NCBI GenBank assembly: GCA_949987705.1
Contig: OX465281.1
Location: 106,690,266-106,754,265 of the forward strand
Direction of reading: 5' to 3'
DNA from: Thereva unica
Taxonomy: Eukaryota; Arthropoda; Insecta; Diptera; Therevidae
Length of the DNA: 64,000 nt
A model generated the notes under the pieces. It worked only from the letters and a program-made list of their open reading frames with translations. It did not search any database and was not told the DNA's origin. This document shows, piece by piece, positions 31,549 to 42,160 of this stretch (its first letter is position 1; each line of letters begins with the position of its first letter). The position numbers and the translations under genes were made by a program.

Positions 31549-32173
31549 GCAATAAAGCAATTTCAAAGCCCAAGTATCGAACTTAGCATTCTGGAAAGAC
31601 AGAATTGAGGTCTTTTCCCAGTAAAGCCCGAATTAAAGACAGTTTTGAAGTCTTTAATACAGCAGTAACTTAATCACCAAAATTGATTTCAGCAGTTACT
31701 CTAACCAACCACAGAGGGACGAATTTGCGAAGAAACAAGGCAAAGCAGTCCAGTAAACAGAAACCAGGCAGCAAGCAAATCCCAAGCGATTCACAAGAAA
31801 CGAAACCAGAGTGCAGCAACACAAAGGTTATTTCTGGCTGTTCTAATTGCAGAACACATCAGTCGAAACATCAATCATCACGCTGACAGATAGGTGGCGT
31901 TATTCATTTAAGTTACCAGAGCAAGCAATATTTTGGTAATTTTTATTTACAAAACAAATACGAAATTTCAAGTAATAAATAACGAATTAAAGATTGAATT
32001 GAATTATTTTGGCAATTTGTTGAATTTTTATTGAAGTTATATTTGAGAAAATCTAAGAATTAATTGCGAATAAATAGTAATTTTGATTTGTGGAAAAGGT
32101 TATCTTTTTATTGAATCACACCCTTCCGGCACCTTTTTTATTGAGTCAGAAATTAAATTGCTAATTCTGAGCA
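31549..32173 (+). repeat. BEL-1 5' LTR, right part (start not set)
   Basis: The stretch ends ATTCTGAGCA at 32173, one base before the primer site, and the copy upstream of BEL-3 ends in the same way at 62747 (both carry TATTGAATCACA.CCTTCCGGCACC about 60 bp earlier). It shows no match to the sequence at the 3' end of BEL-1. A short frame at 31683-31886 has no motif. Confidence 0.5.
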
Positions 32174-32174
32174 T

Positions 32175-32190
32175 TGGTCCTTCGAGCCGG
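32175..32190 (+). promoter_or_regulatory. BEL-1 primer-binding site, tRNA-Tyr
   Basis: TGGTCCTTCGAGCCGG is complementary to the 3' end of eukaryotic tRNA-Tyr with CCA. It follows the LTR end by one base. The same site is present at 62749. Confidence 0.8.
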
Positions 32191-32231
32191 ATAGTGATTC
32201 AATAAGATAACTCAAGCCGCAAATCAGAAAC

Positions 32232-34208
32232 ATGGAAGAATTACTCGATCATCAAAAACGACTTCGAGAACGCATCGAGAAGGCATATCGCAACTTTTCC
32301 AAGGATGGACCAAGTAGAAAAACGGAAACATACTTCCAAAAGAAACTCGACGGTCTGGATGACGACTGGAAAAGTTCCGCGATAACGAGGAGAAAATAAT
32401 GAGCAAGACGCTAAGTGAAGCCGAACACAAGCATCCATACTTCATGGACGATTGGTACGCAGAAGTGGAAGAAACTTACATAAACACCTATTCTGCAATC
32501 AACGAAGAATACCTCAAGATCCGTCCAGCCGCAGACCCAAGAGCCGAGCAATCATCAACAGATCTAAATAATAGTCAAATTGCTCACCATAACAACGAGG
32601 TAAAACTTCCACGAATCTCAATACCCACATTCGCAGGCGACTATGCATCATGGCCATCGTTCTTGGACTTATTCACCAGCCTCATACACAACAAAACATC
32701 ATTATCGGGTGCTCAAAAACTCCAATATCTAAAGGCTCATTTATCTGGGGAAGCATTGAGACTACTCAGCAATACATTAGTAAGCGATGCCAACTATGCA
32801 CCTGCATGGAATCTACTCGTTGATACTTACGACAATAAGCGAGCATTATTAAAGACACAGCTCGACATTCTACTCAGCCAACCGAAGTTAAGTCGCGAAT
32901 CAGCACAAGGCATCAAGGAGCTGAAGACAAGGATCCACGAATGTCTCACAGCCATTGAGAATCTGAAAATCTCAACACAGAATTGGGACCCTATTCTCAT
33001 CCATTTGCTTGTACAGAGGCTACCGACCGAAACTCACGAGCAGTGGGAGCAATCCCAGAGTACTAAATCAAGGCAAACCATTCCGACATGGCCACAACTG
33101 CGTACTTTCCTCGAAACGAGATTCAGGACGTTAGAAGCTGTCAACAACCCATCAAACAGCAAGCATGAACATCACGAGAGCAAAGCCAGGGAGCACCCAA
33201 GAAGAAGAACCCAAGCCTTCCACATCGCAAATCCAAGCGTATGCATCCTGTGCAAAGGCGCACATGCCATAGGGAAATGCCCCAAATATGTGCAGTTCAG
33301 CATCGATGAGAGATTTAAAACAGTCAAATCAAAGGATCTATGCATCAATTGCCTGAGAGCAGGCCATCGCTCATCACAGTGTCCCAGTAAAGGTAGATGT
33401 TTCCAATGCGGAAAGACTCACCATACAACCTTACACAGAATCCAGTCAGCGAGTCAAACCAACAGCAGCGTTTCACCGCCCTCAAGTTCAAACGATGAAT
33501 TACCATCCAACCAAACACACACATACTTCGCTCAGGCAACACCCTACGACTGCCGACAAGTACTATTAGCTACAGCCCTGGTCACTGTAGTATCCCCAAG
33601 TGGGCGAGAGCAGGTATGCAGAGCACTCATTGATCCCGGATCTCAATCCTCATTCGTACGTGAGGCAGTGGTTCAAGATCTACAACTCAAAAAGGAGCCA
33701 ATACAAACCGCATTAAGCGTGATCGGTAACATGCCAGCGGGGAAAATCACAAGATGGGCCTCGCTGCAACTAAAGACACGAAACCAACAGGCGAAGAACA
33801 TCCAGGTCCAGGCAATGGTAATTAACAAAATAACTAATCCATTACCAAATAGTGACTGTTCTAGCAAGGATTGGGCGCACTCAAAGGGTATCGAATTAGC
33901 GGATCCAACGTTCCACAAGCCGGGTCACATCGACATCCTTTTGGGAGCAGATGTATTCCCCATGATCATCTTGGCCGGCCTAAGGAAAGGCAACGAGGAA
34001 GCCCCAGTGGGACAAAACACGGTGTTTGGGTGGATCATCTCTGGGAAGACGACTCCAGCTGCACGCGCAAGTGCACATGTGAAAACATTCTTCACCGATG
34101 TAACTCCTAACGACGAGCTAAAGAGATTTTGGGAACTAGAAGAACTTCCCCCAAGATCCAAGTGGACAAACGAAGAAACTCGCTGTGAAAACCATTTCAA
34201 CAACAACG
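32232..34208 (+). pseudogene. BEL-1 Gag and protease
   Basis: The ATG at 32232 opens the same N-terminus as the intact BEL-3 gag (RxRxEKxYRNxxKDGPSRKTE). A one-base loss near 32372 shifts the frame; the longer part then reads from 32399 without a break. Blocks: KLPRISIPTFAGDYASWPSF (start of the capsid-like region), the Cys/His clusters CxLCKGAHAIGKCPK, CINCLRAGHRSSQC and CFQCGKTHHTTLH, then the protease site LIDPGSQSSFV. It runs into the insertion at 34212. Confidence 0.85.
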
Positions 34209-34447
34209 TCAAGGCTGATTTACAATATTCCGTGATTGCGGTGCGTCAGCGAGACGAGTTGTCGGACGATACTCGCTATCGCTGGAAACTCGCAGGTAGA
34301 ATTACAATAATGCGAGTACGAATCTAGTTCACTATGTCAAATTTTATAGTTTTGACACAATATATGACAAAAGTATAAATTTCTTAAATCATTGTTTACC
34401 ATTTATGTTTAAAATTCCAGCGATTTCCGCCCAATATTTTTCTTTTT

Positions 34448-36883
34448 CAAGGCCTAAGCCAAGTTACCAATAACAATGGTGAGCTTTTCGTTGACTTTTG
34501 TAGTTCCCATCAACTAATGGTAGGTGGAACTTACTTTTGCCACAAGAAGATACACAAAGAGACCTGGGTATCACCCGATGGTAGAACGAGAAATCAGATA
34601 GATCACGTGGCCGTCAGCCGCAGATGGAGAACCATTCTGGAGGATGTCAGGAGCTTCAGGGGAGCGGACACTGGAAGCGACCACCATTTGGTAGTAGCAA
34701 CTATTCGCCTTAGAATCGCTGCAATCAGAAACGTTCAACGCGATGTTATAAACCGTAGACGGTTTAACGTTGACCTTCTGCAGGAGACCGCTAAAAAGCG
34801 AGAATTTGCTGGAAACCTGCAGCAAATACTAAACCAGCAAACCGTTTCTGACGACACAAATATTGAAGAGCTGTGGAGTAGAACAAAGGGCGCTATATTG
34901 ACGGCTGCGGAAACGAGCGTCGGTTATGTCCAGAGAAACAGGCAACATTGGATCTCGGACACTACCTGGCAAAAAATAGAACGCAGGAGGGCCCTCAAAA
35001 ATAACGTAAACTCTACAAGCGACCCGGAAAGACGTCAACAACTTGAACGGGAATATTCCCAATTACACCGGGAAGTAAAGAGAAGTGTGCGGCGTGATAA
35101 AAGGCAGCAGATAAATGAGCTCGCAGAAAAAGCGGAAAACGCGGCAAACACAGGCAACAGTAAAGTGCTGTACCAAATTACTAAACAGCTCTCGGGAAAG
35201 CACTCTACTAAAAAGCATGCCGTAAAGAGTGCGGATGGGAGGCTGCTGTGCAGCGACGAGGAGCAACTCCAAAGATGGAGAGATTACTTCTTCGCCGCCC
35301 TGAATGGTTCACTTGCACAGGAACCTCAGGAAAACAGCAACAATGCACAGCCGATAAGAATCAACACCCGGGCCCCATCCAAGACGGAAATAGTAACCGC
35401 AATTCATGCGATGGCCAATGGTAAAGCAGCTGGAAAAGATGGCATCCCGGCAGAATTGTTGAAAGCCGATTCAAGCCTCATAGCAGATGCGCTTCAGCCA
35501 ATCCTAGAAATAGCATGGAACACCTGTACCTTTCCGGAGGATTGGACGGAAGGTATCATAGTCAAAATACCCAAAAAGGGGGACCTAACAATATGCGACA
35601 ACTGGAGAGGCATCTGTCTATTATCTACTGTGGGTAAAATCTTGTCCCACGTTATATTATCAAGGATAAGAGAGGCAGTAGACCGAACGCTTAGAAGGCA
35701 GCAGGCCGGATTCAGGAAGGGCCGCTCATGTATAGACCATATTAACACCTTGAGAATCATAGTGGAGCAGTCTACTGAATTCCGATCCCCCCTTTACCTA
35801 GCTTTCGTAGATTATGAGAAAGCGTTCGACTCGGTTAATAGGAGCTTTATATGGCAGGCATTACGGCGACGTGGACTGCCTGATAAAATAATAGAATTGA
35901 TAAAAGCCCTTTACAACAATTCCAAATGCAGAGTTCTCCATAATGGAAAATTATCCGACAGCTTCGAGGTGAATTCAGGAGTACGACAAGGATGTCTACT
36001 TTCGCCATTACTATTTCTTATAGTAATAAATGACATCCTTGTCGACGCTCTAGATAATAGAACAGGCGGCATACAATGGGGTTTGCTAGACCGCCTTAAG
36101 GACCTCGACTACGCGGATGATATCTGTTTGCTGGCCCACAGACATCAGGAGCTAAAAAACATGTTAAACAATTTGGCAACAGAAAGTAGTCTAGCAGGCT
36201 TAAGGCTGAATCCGAACAAAACCAAAGAAATGCGGATAAATGCAAACACACTTGAACGAACTGCGCTGAATAACCGTGACGTGGAACTGGTAGATAAATT
36301 CTGCTACCTCGGTAGCATTATTACCGAAAATGGCGGTACAGAAGAAGACGTCAGTTCCAGAATAAATAAAGCACGAGGCGCATATGCATGCCTGTTCCGC
36401 ATATGGAGATCAACGGAGATCTCAACTAACACCAAATTGCGGCTGTTCAACTCCAACGTTAAGGCAGTACTTTTGTACGGTTGCGAAACATGGAAAGTCA
36501 CCCAATTCATCACAGGGCGCCTACAAGTCTTCGTCAACAGATGCCTGCGTCGTATCCTAAAAATCCGCTGGCAGGATAGAATTTCAAACGAAGAACTATG
36601 GCGCCGTGCCGGCCAAGAAAGGATAGACGACCAAATCAGACGAAGGAAATGGAATTGGGTTGGCCACACCTTGCGACGCGAAAACGAAAATCTAGCCAAG
36701 CACTCCCTCGACTGGAATCCGCAAGGATCCCGTCGAGTCGGAAGACCGAGGACAACATGGAGGAGAACCCTACTAGCAGAAGCCGCAACAACTGGGAGAT
36801 CCTGGTCGGAGCTGAGAGCTGTCGCGCAAAACAGAGTCCGCTGGAGGGCAACTGTTTCCGCCCTATGTCCCATGAGGGATTAA
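34448..36883 (+). CDS. LINE endonuclease C-terminus and reverse transcriptase, open frame
   Basis: A continuous frame from the truncation point to 36883 (first ATG at 34517, 788 codons). The start is the end of the endonuclease (NQIDHVAVSRRW and TGSDHHLV with the SDH catalytic box). The RT follows: GKAAGKDGIPAELLK, NWRGICLLSTVGKIL, QQAGFRKGRSCIDHI, FVDYEKAFDSVNR, GVRQGCLLSPLLF and LDYADDICLLAH (YADD). After the thumb comes VLLYGCETWKVT and the C-terminal RRRKWNWVGHTLRR, as in I/Nimb- or L2-like LINEs; I cannot settle the clade. No internal stop is present. Missing the 5' promoter and endonuclease core, it is not autonomous. Confidence 0.8.
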   Translation, partial: QGLSQVTNNNGELFVDFCSSHQLMVGGTYFCHKKIHKETWVSPDGRTRNQIDHVAVSRRWRTILEDVRSFRGADTGSDHHLVVATIRLRIAAIRNVQRDVINRRRFNVDLLQETAKKREFAGNLQQILNQQTVSDDTNIEELWSRTKGAILTAAETSVGYVQRNRQHWISDTTWQKIERRRALKNNVNSTSDPERRQQLEREYSQLHREVKRSVRRDKRQQINELAEKAENAANTGNSKVLYQITKQLSGKHSTKKHAVKSADGRLLCSDEEQLQRWRDYFFAALNGSLAQEPQENSNNAQPIRINTRAPSKTEIVTAIHAMANGKAAGKDGIPAELLKADSSLIADALQPILEIAWNTCTFPEDWTEGIIVKIPKKGDLTICDNWRGICLLSTVGKILSHVILSRIREAVDRTLRRQQAGFRKGRSCIDHINTLRIIVEQSTEFRSPLYLAFVDYEKAFDSVNRSFIWQALRRRGLPDKIIELIKALYNNSKCRVLHNGKLSDSFEVNSGVRQGCLLSPLLFLIVINDILVDALDNRTGGIQWGLLDRLKDLDYADDICLLAHRHQELKNMLNNLATESSLAGLRLNPNKTKEMRINANTLERTALNNRDVELVDKFCYLGSIITENGGTEEDVSSRINKARGAYACLFRIWRSTEISTNTKLRLFNSNVKAVLLYGCETWKVTQFITGRLQVFVNRCLRRILKIRWQDRISNEELWRRAGQERIDDQIRRRKWNWVGHTLRRENENLAKHSLDWNPQGSRRVGRPRTTWRRTLLAEAATTGRSWSELRAVAQNRVRWRATVSALCPMRD

Positions 36884-36908
36884 AGGGGCACAAAGAAAGA
36901 AGAAGAAG
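34448..36908 (+). mobile_element. APE-type LINE, 5' truncated, with 12-bp target duplication
   Basis: ATTTTTCTTTTT is duplicated exactly at 34436-34447 and 36909-36920. The copy ends in a short (AAG)n tail rather than poly(A). Truncation removed the first part of the endonuclease. It lies within the TIR element at 34212-37215 and is thus the youngest of the three nested insertions. Confidence 0.9.
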
Positions 36909-37218
36909 ATTTTTCTTTTTGATAAATTTTTTTATAGTTGTCTCTTTTATCAAAAAGTGCTGGTTTTGATTTTATTAAATCAATCAGAAATAATTTTTTA
37001 AAATTCAAAATTCAAAAATCTGTCATATGAGACTTGTCATCGCCTCTCGGAGCGTTAAAATTTCAATTTTTCCAAATTCTCTCGTCTCGTATTATCGCAA
37101 ATCGCTGCATTGTACATTGCGGCATTTGAACACACGATATGGAAAACGTTTTGACAGTGCGTGCGAGACTCGTCTCGTTGTCGCATCGCACTCTCGCAAC
37201 ATTGTAAATCAGCCTTCA

Positions 37219-38330
37219 CTAGATGCAGCAACGGACGTTACCAAGTCCGGCTTCCATTTGTAGCTGATAAAGTGCAACTTGGCGCATCAAGACACACCGC
37301 CATTCGAACATTGATGCAGATGGAGAAACGATTTCAACAATATCCTGATTTGAAAGCAGACTACGTCAAATGCATACAGGAATATTTTGACGGTAGGTCA
37401 CATGGTGCCTACCACCACCCCAGAATCAGCACGTCAAAACCAATTGCCCAACGACACAGCAACATATCGATGCTGCTACTTACCTCACCATGCTGTCATC
37501 ATACCGAGCAGCACGACCACGAAACTGAGAGTAGTTTTCGACGCATCCCGTCCGACTGCCAACGGAAACTCACTCAATAGCGTATTATTGAATGGCCCAG
37601 TGATACAAGACTCTTTGATGTCTACTCTCATGCGATGGAGAAAATATCGAATTGCTTACATGGCCGACATCGAGAAGATGTACCGGCAGATACGAGTTCA
37701 TCCAGACGATGCCGATTACCAACGGATTGTTTGGAGGGAATCACCAGATCAGCCTATACGAGACTACAAGCTCTTGACCGTGACGTTCGGAACAAAGAGC
37801 GCTCCTTTCCTTGCCATCCGAACCATGCACCAATTGGCGAAAGATGAAGCAGAAATGTTCCAAATCGGCTCCAACGCTGTACTCAACGATTTCTACGTTG
37901 ACGATATTGTTGAGTTGTGTGCTGCAAAACTTGCCTCCGAACTAGCCAAACGAGTTAAGGAGGATTTAAAATTTCAAAACTGCAAGACATTCTACTGGAC
38001 TGATTCTGAAATTGTCCTCAACTGGTTGAACTCTGCGTCATCATCCTTCCAGAGCTTTGTTGCTAATAGGATAGCAGCAATCCAGGAGTTATCTCAAAGC
38101 AGAATCCGGCTGATGTATTATCCAGAGGTCTTGCTCCCGAGAAATTAGAAGGCCACGCGTTATGGTTCCACGGACCACCGTTCCTGCATGGGAAGGAATC
38201 CATTTGGCCGGCACAATATGTTCCTGCAGCGAGCGATTTGGAGAAGAAAAAAACGAAGATTATAATCCCAGTAAGCATGGTTGTAGGACTGGTTACCAAA
38301 ACCATCGTAATTCCTTTAGCCATATGCAGA
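37219..38330 (+). pseudogene. BEL-1 reverse transcriptase and RNase H, deleted
   Basis: From 37219 to about 37390 the frame holds YQVRLPFVADKVQLG, then it shifts to the frame of 37387-38148. That has the RT blocks LRVVFDASRPT, MADIEKMYRQIRVHP, TVTFGTKSAPFLAIRTM and FYVDDIVE (catalytic YVDD). Right after it, the sequence jumps to the RNase H segment FYWTDSEIVLNWL: some 300 codons (thumb, connection and first RNase H part) are gone. A further frameshift near 38110 precedes GLAPEKLEGHALW, and another near 38320 leads into the integrase frame. Confidence 0.85.
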
Positions 38331-41300
38331 GGGTTACGGCTTACGTTCTTAGATTTGTAAAGAACTGTAAGTGCAAAACAGAAGCAGATAGAAGCAAAGG
38401 GCAGTTAACTGTAAATGAGCTAGAAGCGCTAATTGTCCTTATTAAGGAAACGCAAGCTGAAACATTCAAGGAGGAGCTTCAGCAATTGAAAAAGTCAGCC
38501 ATCGTACACAACGCAAGTCCCATCAGCAGCCTCAGCCCATTTATTGATGAGAATGGGATTATACGAGTAGGAGGAAGACTCGAGGAAGCCAACCTACCTT
38601 ACGATACAAAGCATCCAATGCTATTACCTTACGCACATAGCACCACAAAGATGCTGATGGAACATTTACACCATAAAAATTCACATGCAGGCGCCCAGAA
38701 CTTACTTGCAATAACACGAGAGAGGTTTTGGCCTTTAAAAGGTAAAACAACTGCAAGATCAACAGTCCAAAACTGCTTGCGATGTTCACGAGCTAAACCA
38801 AAATTACTTGCACAGTTTATGGGAAATTCGCCACAAACGCGAGTACAACCCGCAAGACCATTTGTAAACGCTGGCGTGGACTTCTGTGGTCCGTTCTGGA
38901 TCCACTACAAATTAAGAGGGAAGCGTCCGCATAAATGTTACGTAGCAATGTTTTGTTGTTTCGCCACCAAAGCTACGCATCTTGAGGTGGTTAGCGATCT
39001 AACAACAGCAGCTTTTATCGCCGCCCTCCGAAGATTTACCAGTAGACGCGGTAATTGTCGCAATCTATATTGCGACAATGCCACAAATTTCGTAGGAGCA
39101 AAAAATCAACTAACGGAGTTACGAGATTCGGTGTATTCCAAGGACTCAGTAGAAAAGATTACCACATTCTGTACAGGAAATGGCATAGATTTTCATTTTA
39201 TTCCTCCAAGATCACCACATTTTGGCGGATTGTGGGAGGCAGCGGTGAAGTCAGCAAAACATCTGTTAATAAGAACAGTATCAACGGCATCCCTCACATA
39301 CGAGGAATTGGAGACAGTGATAGTGGAGATTGAGGGGATTCTGAACTCTAGACCACTAACCGTACTCTCGGAGAATCCAGACGATCTTTCGGCTCTTACT
39401 CCCGGTCACTTCCTCATAGGTGAACCGTTGACAAGTGTTATTGATCCTCAGGCCGAACAAACCAAGGTCACTCTGCTACAACGATGGAAGCTAGTAACCC
39501 ACCTAAAGACACAATTCTGGCATCGGTGGGCTAGAGAATACCTTCATGAACTACAACACAGGTATAAATGGAAAAATCGATGCCAAATCGTCCAACCAGG
39601 CACCATGGTTGTGCTCCAAGAAGATAACCTTCCGGTATTAAGCTGGCAACTAGGAAGAATCCTAAAAACCATTGAGGGCCAAGATGGTTTAGTTAGAGTC
39701 GCAGACGTAAAGACCGCATCCCGTGTGTTAAGACGCCCAATACATAAACTGGCACCATTGCCAATACCGCCTGAAGTGGACACAGTGACCGTTTCAGATT
39801 TTAAGACGGACCAGGAAGACTCATCCCAAATTGGATCAATGGATTCCCGAGCTATTATGGCAGACATTCAGCCAGAACCTATCGCATCTGGTTCTGCTCC
39901 ACAACATCAGCTAGAACCTCTGGCGAGCGTCTCAGAACATCCATCATCACGACCGAAACGCCGACGGGTTTCAAGGACTACTCTAACCTTATCATTGTTA
40001 GCTTGCTTGATCTTTCCTGTAATGGGCTCCACACGTCCTGTGGCCATAACTCCATTTGAGAACCAGCCTGGAATTTACTTTGAGGGTATGGGGCCAACCC
40101 ACTTAATATCACATGAGTGGAACTTAGTCATCTATTATAATATGACGAGTTATTGGCGAGAGTATCATAATATCGGTTACGGGATCGAGAGACTAAAGCA
40201 CATATGCAGTAGAATGACAGACCAATCGCAATGCAATTCTACAAACTTTCAATTCAGAAATGTGTTACAAGGCTTAAAGGATACAAATGAACTGCTTCAA
40301 TCTCCAACAAATTCAAGGCAGAAAAGAGCCCCACTCGATATTGTCGGGAATATTGCACACTCCCTCTTTGGGGTGCTCGACTCCAGCTACGCAGAGGAAA
40401 TGTCCGAGGTTATAAACAAGGTAGAAGGAAACCAGAAATATCTTCTAGATTTCATCAAAAACCAAACCACGCTGATTGATTCAACGACGAACATAGTTCG
40501 AAGATCATATGACGACATCAACCAACAGTTCGAGGAATTCAATCGCTATGTTAACCGCTCCCTCAATACCATTGAGGAAGAATTGAAAGAGCAGCAATTA
40601 AAGGAATGGTTGAGCTCAGCCTCTCTTAGTCTGATCCTGATGATATCCAACTACCAAAGAATGCAGAATAGCTTATTGGACCTAATTATCGACACTCACC
40701 ACGGTAAGATCAACCCTCAATTACTGACACCAAGGCAGCTACAAGAGCAGATAACCATTATCAAGGAGCACTTGCCTTCAACAGTTCGTCTACCAGGAAG
40801 TCAGAACAACTTATTGCAAGTATACAACCTGATGACAGCACAGGGTCGTTTGGTTAAGGATCACATCATATTCCGAGCGCGACTACCACCATTCACATAT
40901 GAACAGTATGAATTGCTGCGCATTATTCCATTACCAATTGTAGCTAATGGAAGCTACATAACTATAGAACCCTCAACAAAATACCTCATTATCAACTTAC
41001 ATCGAGATCAATATTACCCGCTATCCGATCAAGAGCTTGCAAGATGCACAAAAATTGATTATTCCAGCTACATGTGTGTACAGCATCATCCTATCTACAG
41101 GAAAGCGTCCAACGTTAGTATATGCGAAGTGGAATTCTTAATGCAGTCTTCAACGCCTCCAAGTTGTAAATTGGTCCGATCACAGAATCCTCCCAGGTGG
41201 ATACAACTATTAAATCCCAATAATTGGATTTACAATATGAATGAATCTACCACCATAAATATCGTATGTGGAAGCGCGGTCTCACAGCAATCACTGAAGG

Positions 41301-41737
41301 GGCAAGGAATGCTCACGCTACAACCTGGATGCACCATCAAGGACACGGGAACAACAATACAGCCTTACAATCTCTACCCAAGTACCATCAGAACAGCATT
41401 CCTGCCCTCACAGAACCTCACGGACATCATCCCATTTTCACAGTTAGAAGAACTACTTCAACCGCCCAGAAACCAGCAAACCCTAGAAGAAGACTTCACT
41501 AAATTAAAAGAAGACATCAAACAACTCCAAACCGAAGAAGCTAATGGCCTTCAGACGACATCGCATCATGTCCATTATTTAGCTGCAATAGGCTATATAA
41601 CCTATAAATATGTCAAGAAAAGACGTCAGAAAAAACCGCGCATCCCAATACCTCTTCCGAGAAGAAGGCATTCCTTAGACATCAACACATCCGACTTTAA
41701 CATCAACCCAGCGCTAGCAGACGATACACCAGTCTAG
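38330..41737 (+). CDS. BEL-1 integrase continuing in frame into Env
   Basis: The frame is open from 38162 to 41737; its first ~50 codons are off-frame pol. Residue numbers count from 38162. The integrase has the zinc finger (about 180-205, NCLRC), the catalytic Asp in AGVDFCGPF (about 239), Asp in YCDNATNF (about 304) and Glu in HFGGLWEAAVKS (about 359). At about 604-623 a hydrophobic stretch after a RPKRRR block could be the Env signal sequence. A furin-type site RQKR lies at about 719-722, followed by a hydrophobic fusion-peptide-like segment. Then come coiled-coil regions and Asn-glycosylation sites, as in baculovirus F-like Env of roo-type elements. The C-terminal membrane segment (about 1135-1150) is short, with a KKRRQKK tail, so anchoring is doubtful. 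No stop separates integrase from Env. Confidence 0.8.
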   Translation, partial: RVTAYVLRFVKNCKCKTEADRSKGQLTVNELEALIVLIKETQAETFKEELQQLKKSAIVHNASPISSLSPFIDENGIIRVGGRLEEANLPYDTKHPMLLPYAHSTTKMLMEHLHHKNSHAGAQNLLAITRERFWPLKGKTTARSTVQNCLRCSRAKPKLLAQFMGNSPQTRVQPARPFVNAGVDFCGPFWIHYKLRGKRPHKCYVAMFCCFATKATHLEVVSDLTTAAFIAALRRFTSRRGNCRNLYCDNATNFVGAKNQLTELRDSVYSKDSVEKITTFCTGNGIDFHFIPPRSPHFGGLWEAAVKSAKHLLIRTVSTASLTYEELETVIVEIEGILNSRPLTVLSENPDDLSALTPGHFLIGEPLTSVIDPQAEQTKVTLLQRWKLVTHLKTQFWHRWAREYLHELQHRYKWKNRCQIVQPGTMVVLQEDNLPVLSWQLGRILKTIEGQDGLVRVADVKTASRVLRRPIHKLAPLPIPPEVDTVTVSDFKTDQEDSSQIGSMDSRAIMADIQPEPIASGSAPQHQLEPLASVSEHPSSRPKRRRVSRTTLTLSLLACLIFPVMGSTRPVAITPFENQPGIYFEGMGPTHLISHEWNLVIYYNMTSYWREYHNIGYGIERLKHICSRMTDQSQCNSTNFQFRNVLQGLKDTNELLQSPTNSRQKRAPLDIVGNIAHSLFGVLDSSYAEEMSEVINKVEGNQKYLLDFIKNQTTLIDSTTNIVRRSYDDINQQFEEFNRYVNRSLNTIEEELKEQQLKEWLSSASLSLILMISNYQRMQNSLLDLIIDTHHGKINPQLLTPRQLQEQITIIKEHLPSTVRLPGSQNNLLQVYNLMTAQGRLVKDHIIFRARLPPFTYEQYELLRIIPLPIVANGSYITIEPSTKYLIINLHRDQYYPLSDQELARCTKIDYSSYMCVQHHPIYRKASNVSICEVEFLMQSSTPPSCKLVRSQNPPRWIQLLNPNNWIYNMNESTTINIVCGSAVSQQSLKGQGMLTLQPGCTIKDTGTTIQPYNLYPSTIRTAFLPSQNLTDIIPFSQLEELLQPPRNQQTLEEDFTKLKEDIKQLQTEEANGLQTTSHHVHYLAAIGYITYKYVKKRRQKKPRIPIPLPRRRHSLDINTSDFNINPALADDTPV

Positions 41738-41757
41738 TTGAATCACAGATGATTCAA

Positions 41758-41769
41758 CGCGGGGGAGGA
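41758..41769 (+). promoter_or_regulatory. BEL-1 polypurine tract
   Basis: GCGGGGGAGGA, 20 bases after the Env stop codon and directly before a TGTT LTR-like start. A small hairpin (TTGAATCA ... TGATTCAA) lies just before it. Confidence 0.7.
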
Positions 41770-42160
41770 TGTTCAGATCAGGCATTTATTTCTTGAGATC
41801 ACGCATTTATTTTTAAGTCCATCAAAACCTAAATTTTCCAAAAATATTCAAATTCAAGTAATACAATTTTTTCCCACAAAACAACTTAGCTTCATTACAG
41901 TAAAAATTTATTTTCTTGTTAACGTAGCATTTTTACCACAATACTCTTATCAGTCAGACAGATCATATTACATTAGAACGTGAGAATTTAATTGTTGAAT
42001 ATGCATTTAAGTTGTCTTTAAAGAAAAATATTTTTTGTTGTAAATATTAAAAAGACAAAAAATATGTTAACCAGGTAGTATATAAGTCGAATTTTAAATT
42101 AATAAAGACCAGTTTACTTTCAACTAGAATCAAGCGTTTTTGGTGTATCACCTAAGACAT
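41770..42160 (+). repeat. BEL-1 3' LTR-like end
   Basis: It starts TGTTCAG at 41770 and probably ends AAGACA near 42160. TATATAAG at about 42079 and AATAAA at about 42101 are placed as in an LTR promoter and poly(A) site. No counterpart was found at the 5' end of BEL-1 or upstream of BEL-3. Confidence 0.5.

Larger units (their letters stand above)
34212..37215. mobile_element. TIR element with TCA duplication, carrying a LINE
   Basis: AGGCTGATTTACAAT at 34212 and its complement ending at 37215 are exact; similarity of the two ends continues imperfectly for about 55 bp (GAGACGAG words). TCA flanks both sides (34209-34211, 37216-37218). Taking out the element and one TCA puts the BEL reading frame back in register, which confirms the borders. 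Without the LINE the element is about 530 bp and non-coding. A 3-bp duplication points to PIF/Harbinger- or CACTA-like transposition; the family is not recognised. Confidence 0.85.
32174..42160 (+). mobile_element. BEL/Pao element with Env (BEL-1), interrupted
   Basis: Order: primer site, gag-protease (32232-34208), a foreign 3-kb insertion (34212-37215), RT with a large internal deletion (37219-38330), integrase-Env (38330-41737), purine tract, LTR-like 3' end. Frameshifts near 32372, 37390, 38110 and 38320 and the missing RT thumb/RNase H part mean it cannot replicate. BEL-3 at the right edge is the same family in the same orientation. Confidence 0.85.

Noticed and set aside
38162..38320. 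N-terminal ~50 codons of the integrase-Env frame as part of the protein
   Set aside because: The same DNA in another frame encodes the expected pol segment (GLAPEKLEGHALW and on); the 38162 frame is off-register there.
41770..42160. Pairing of this 3' LTR with 31549-32173 as one LTR pair
   Set aside because: No stretch of similarity could be found between them by eye beyond chance.
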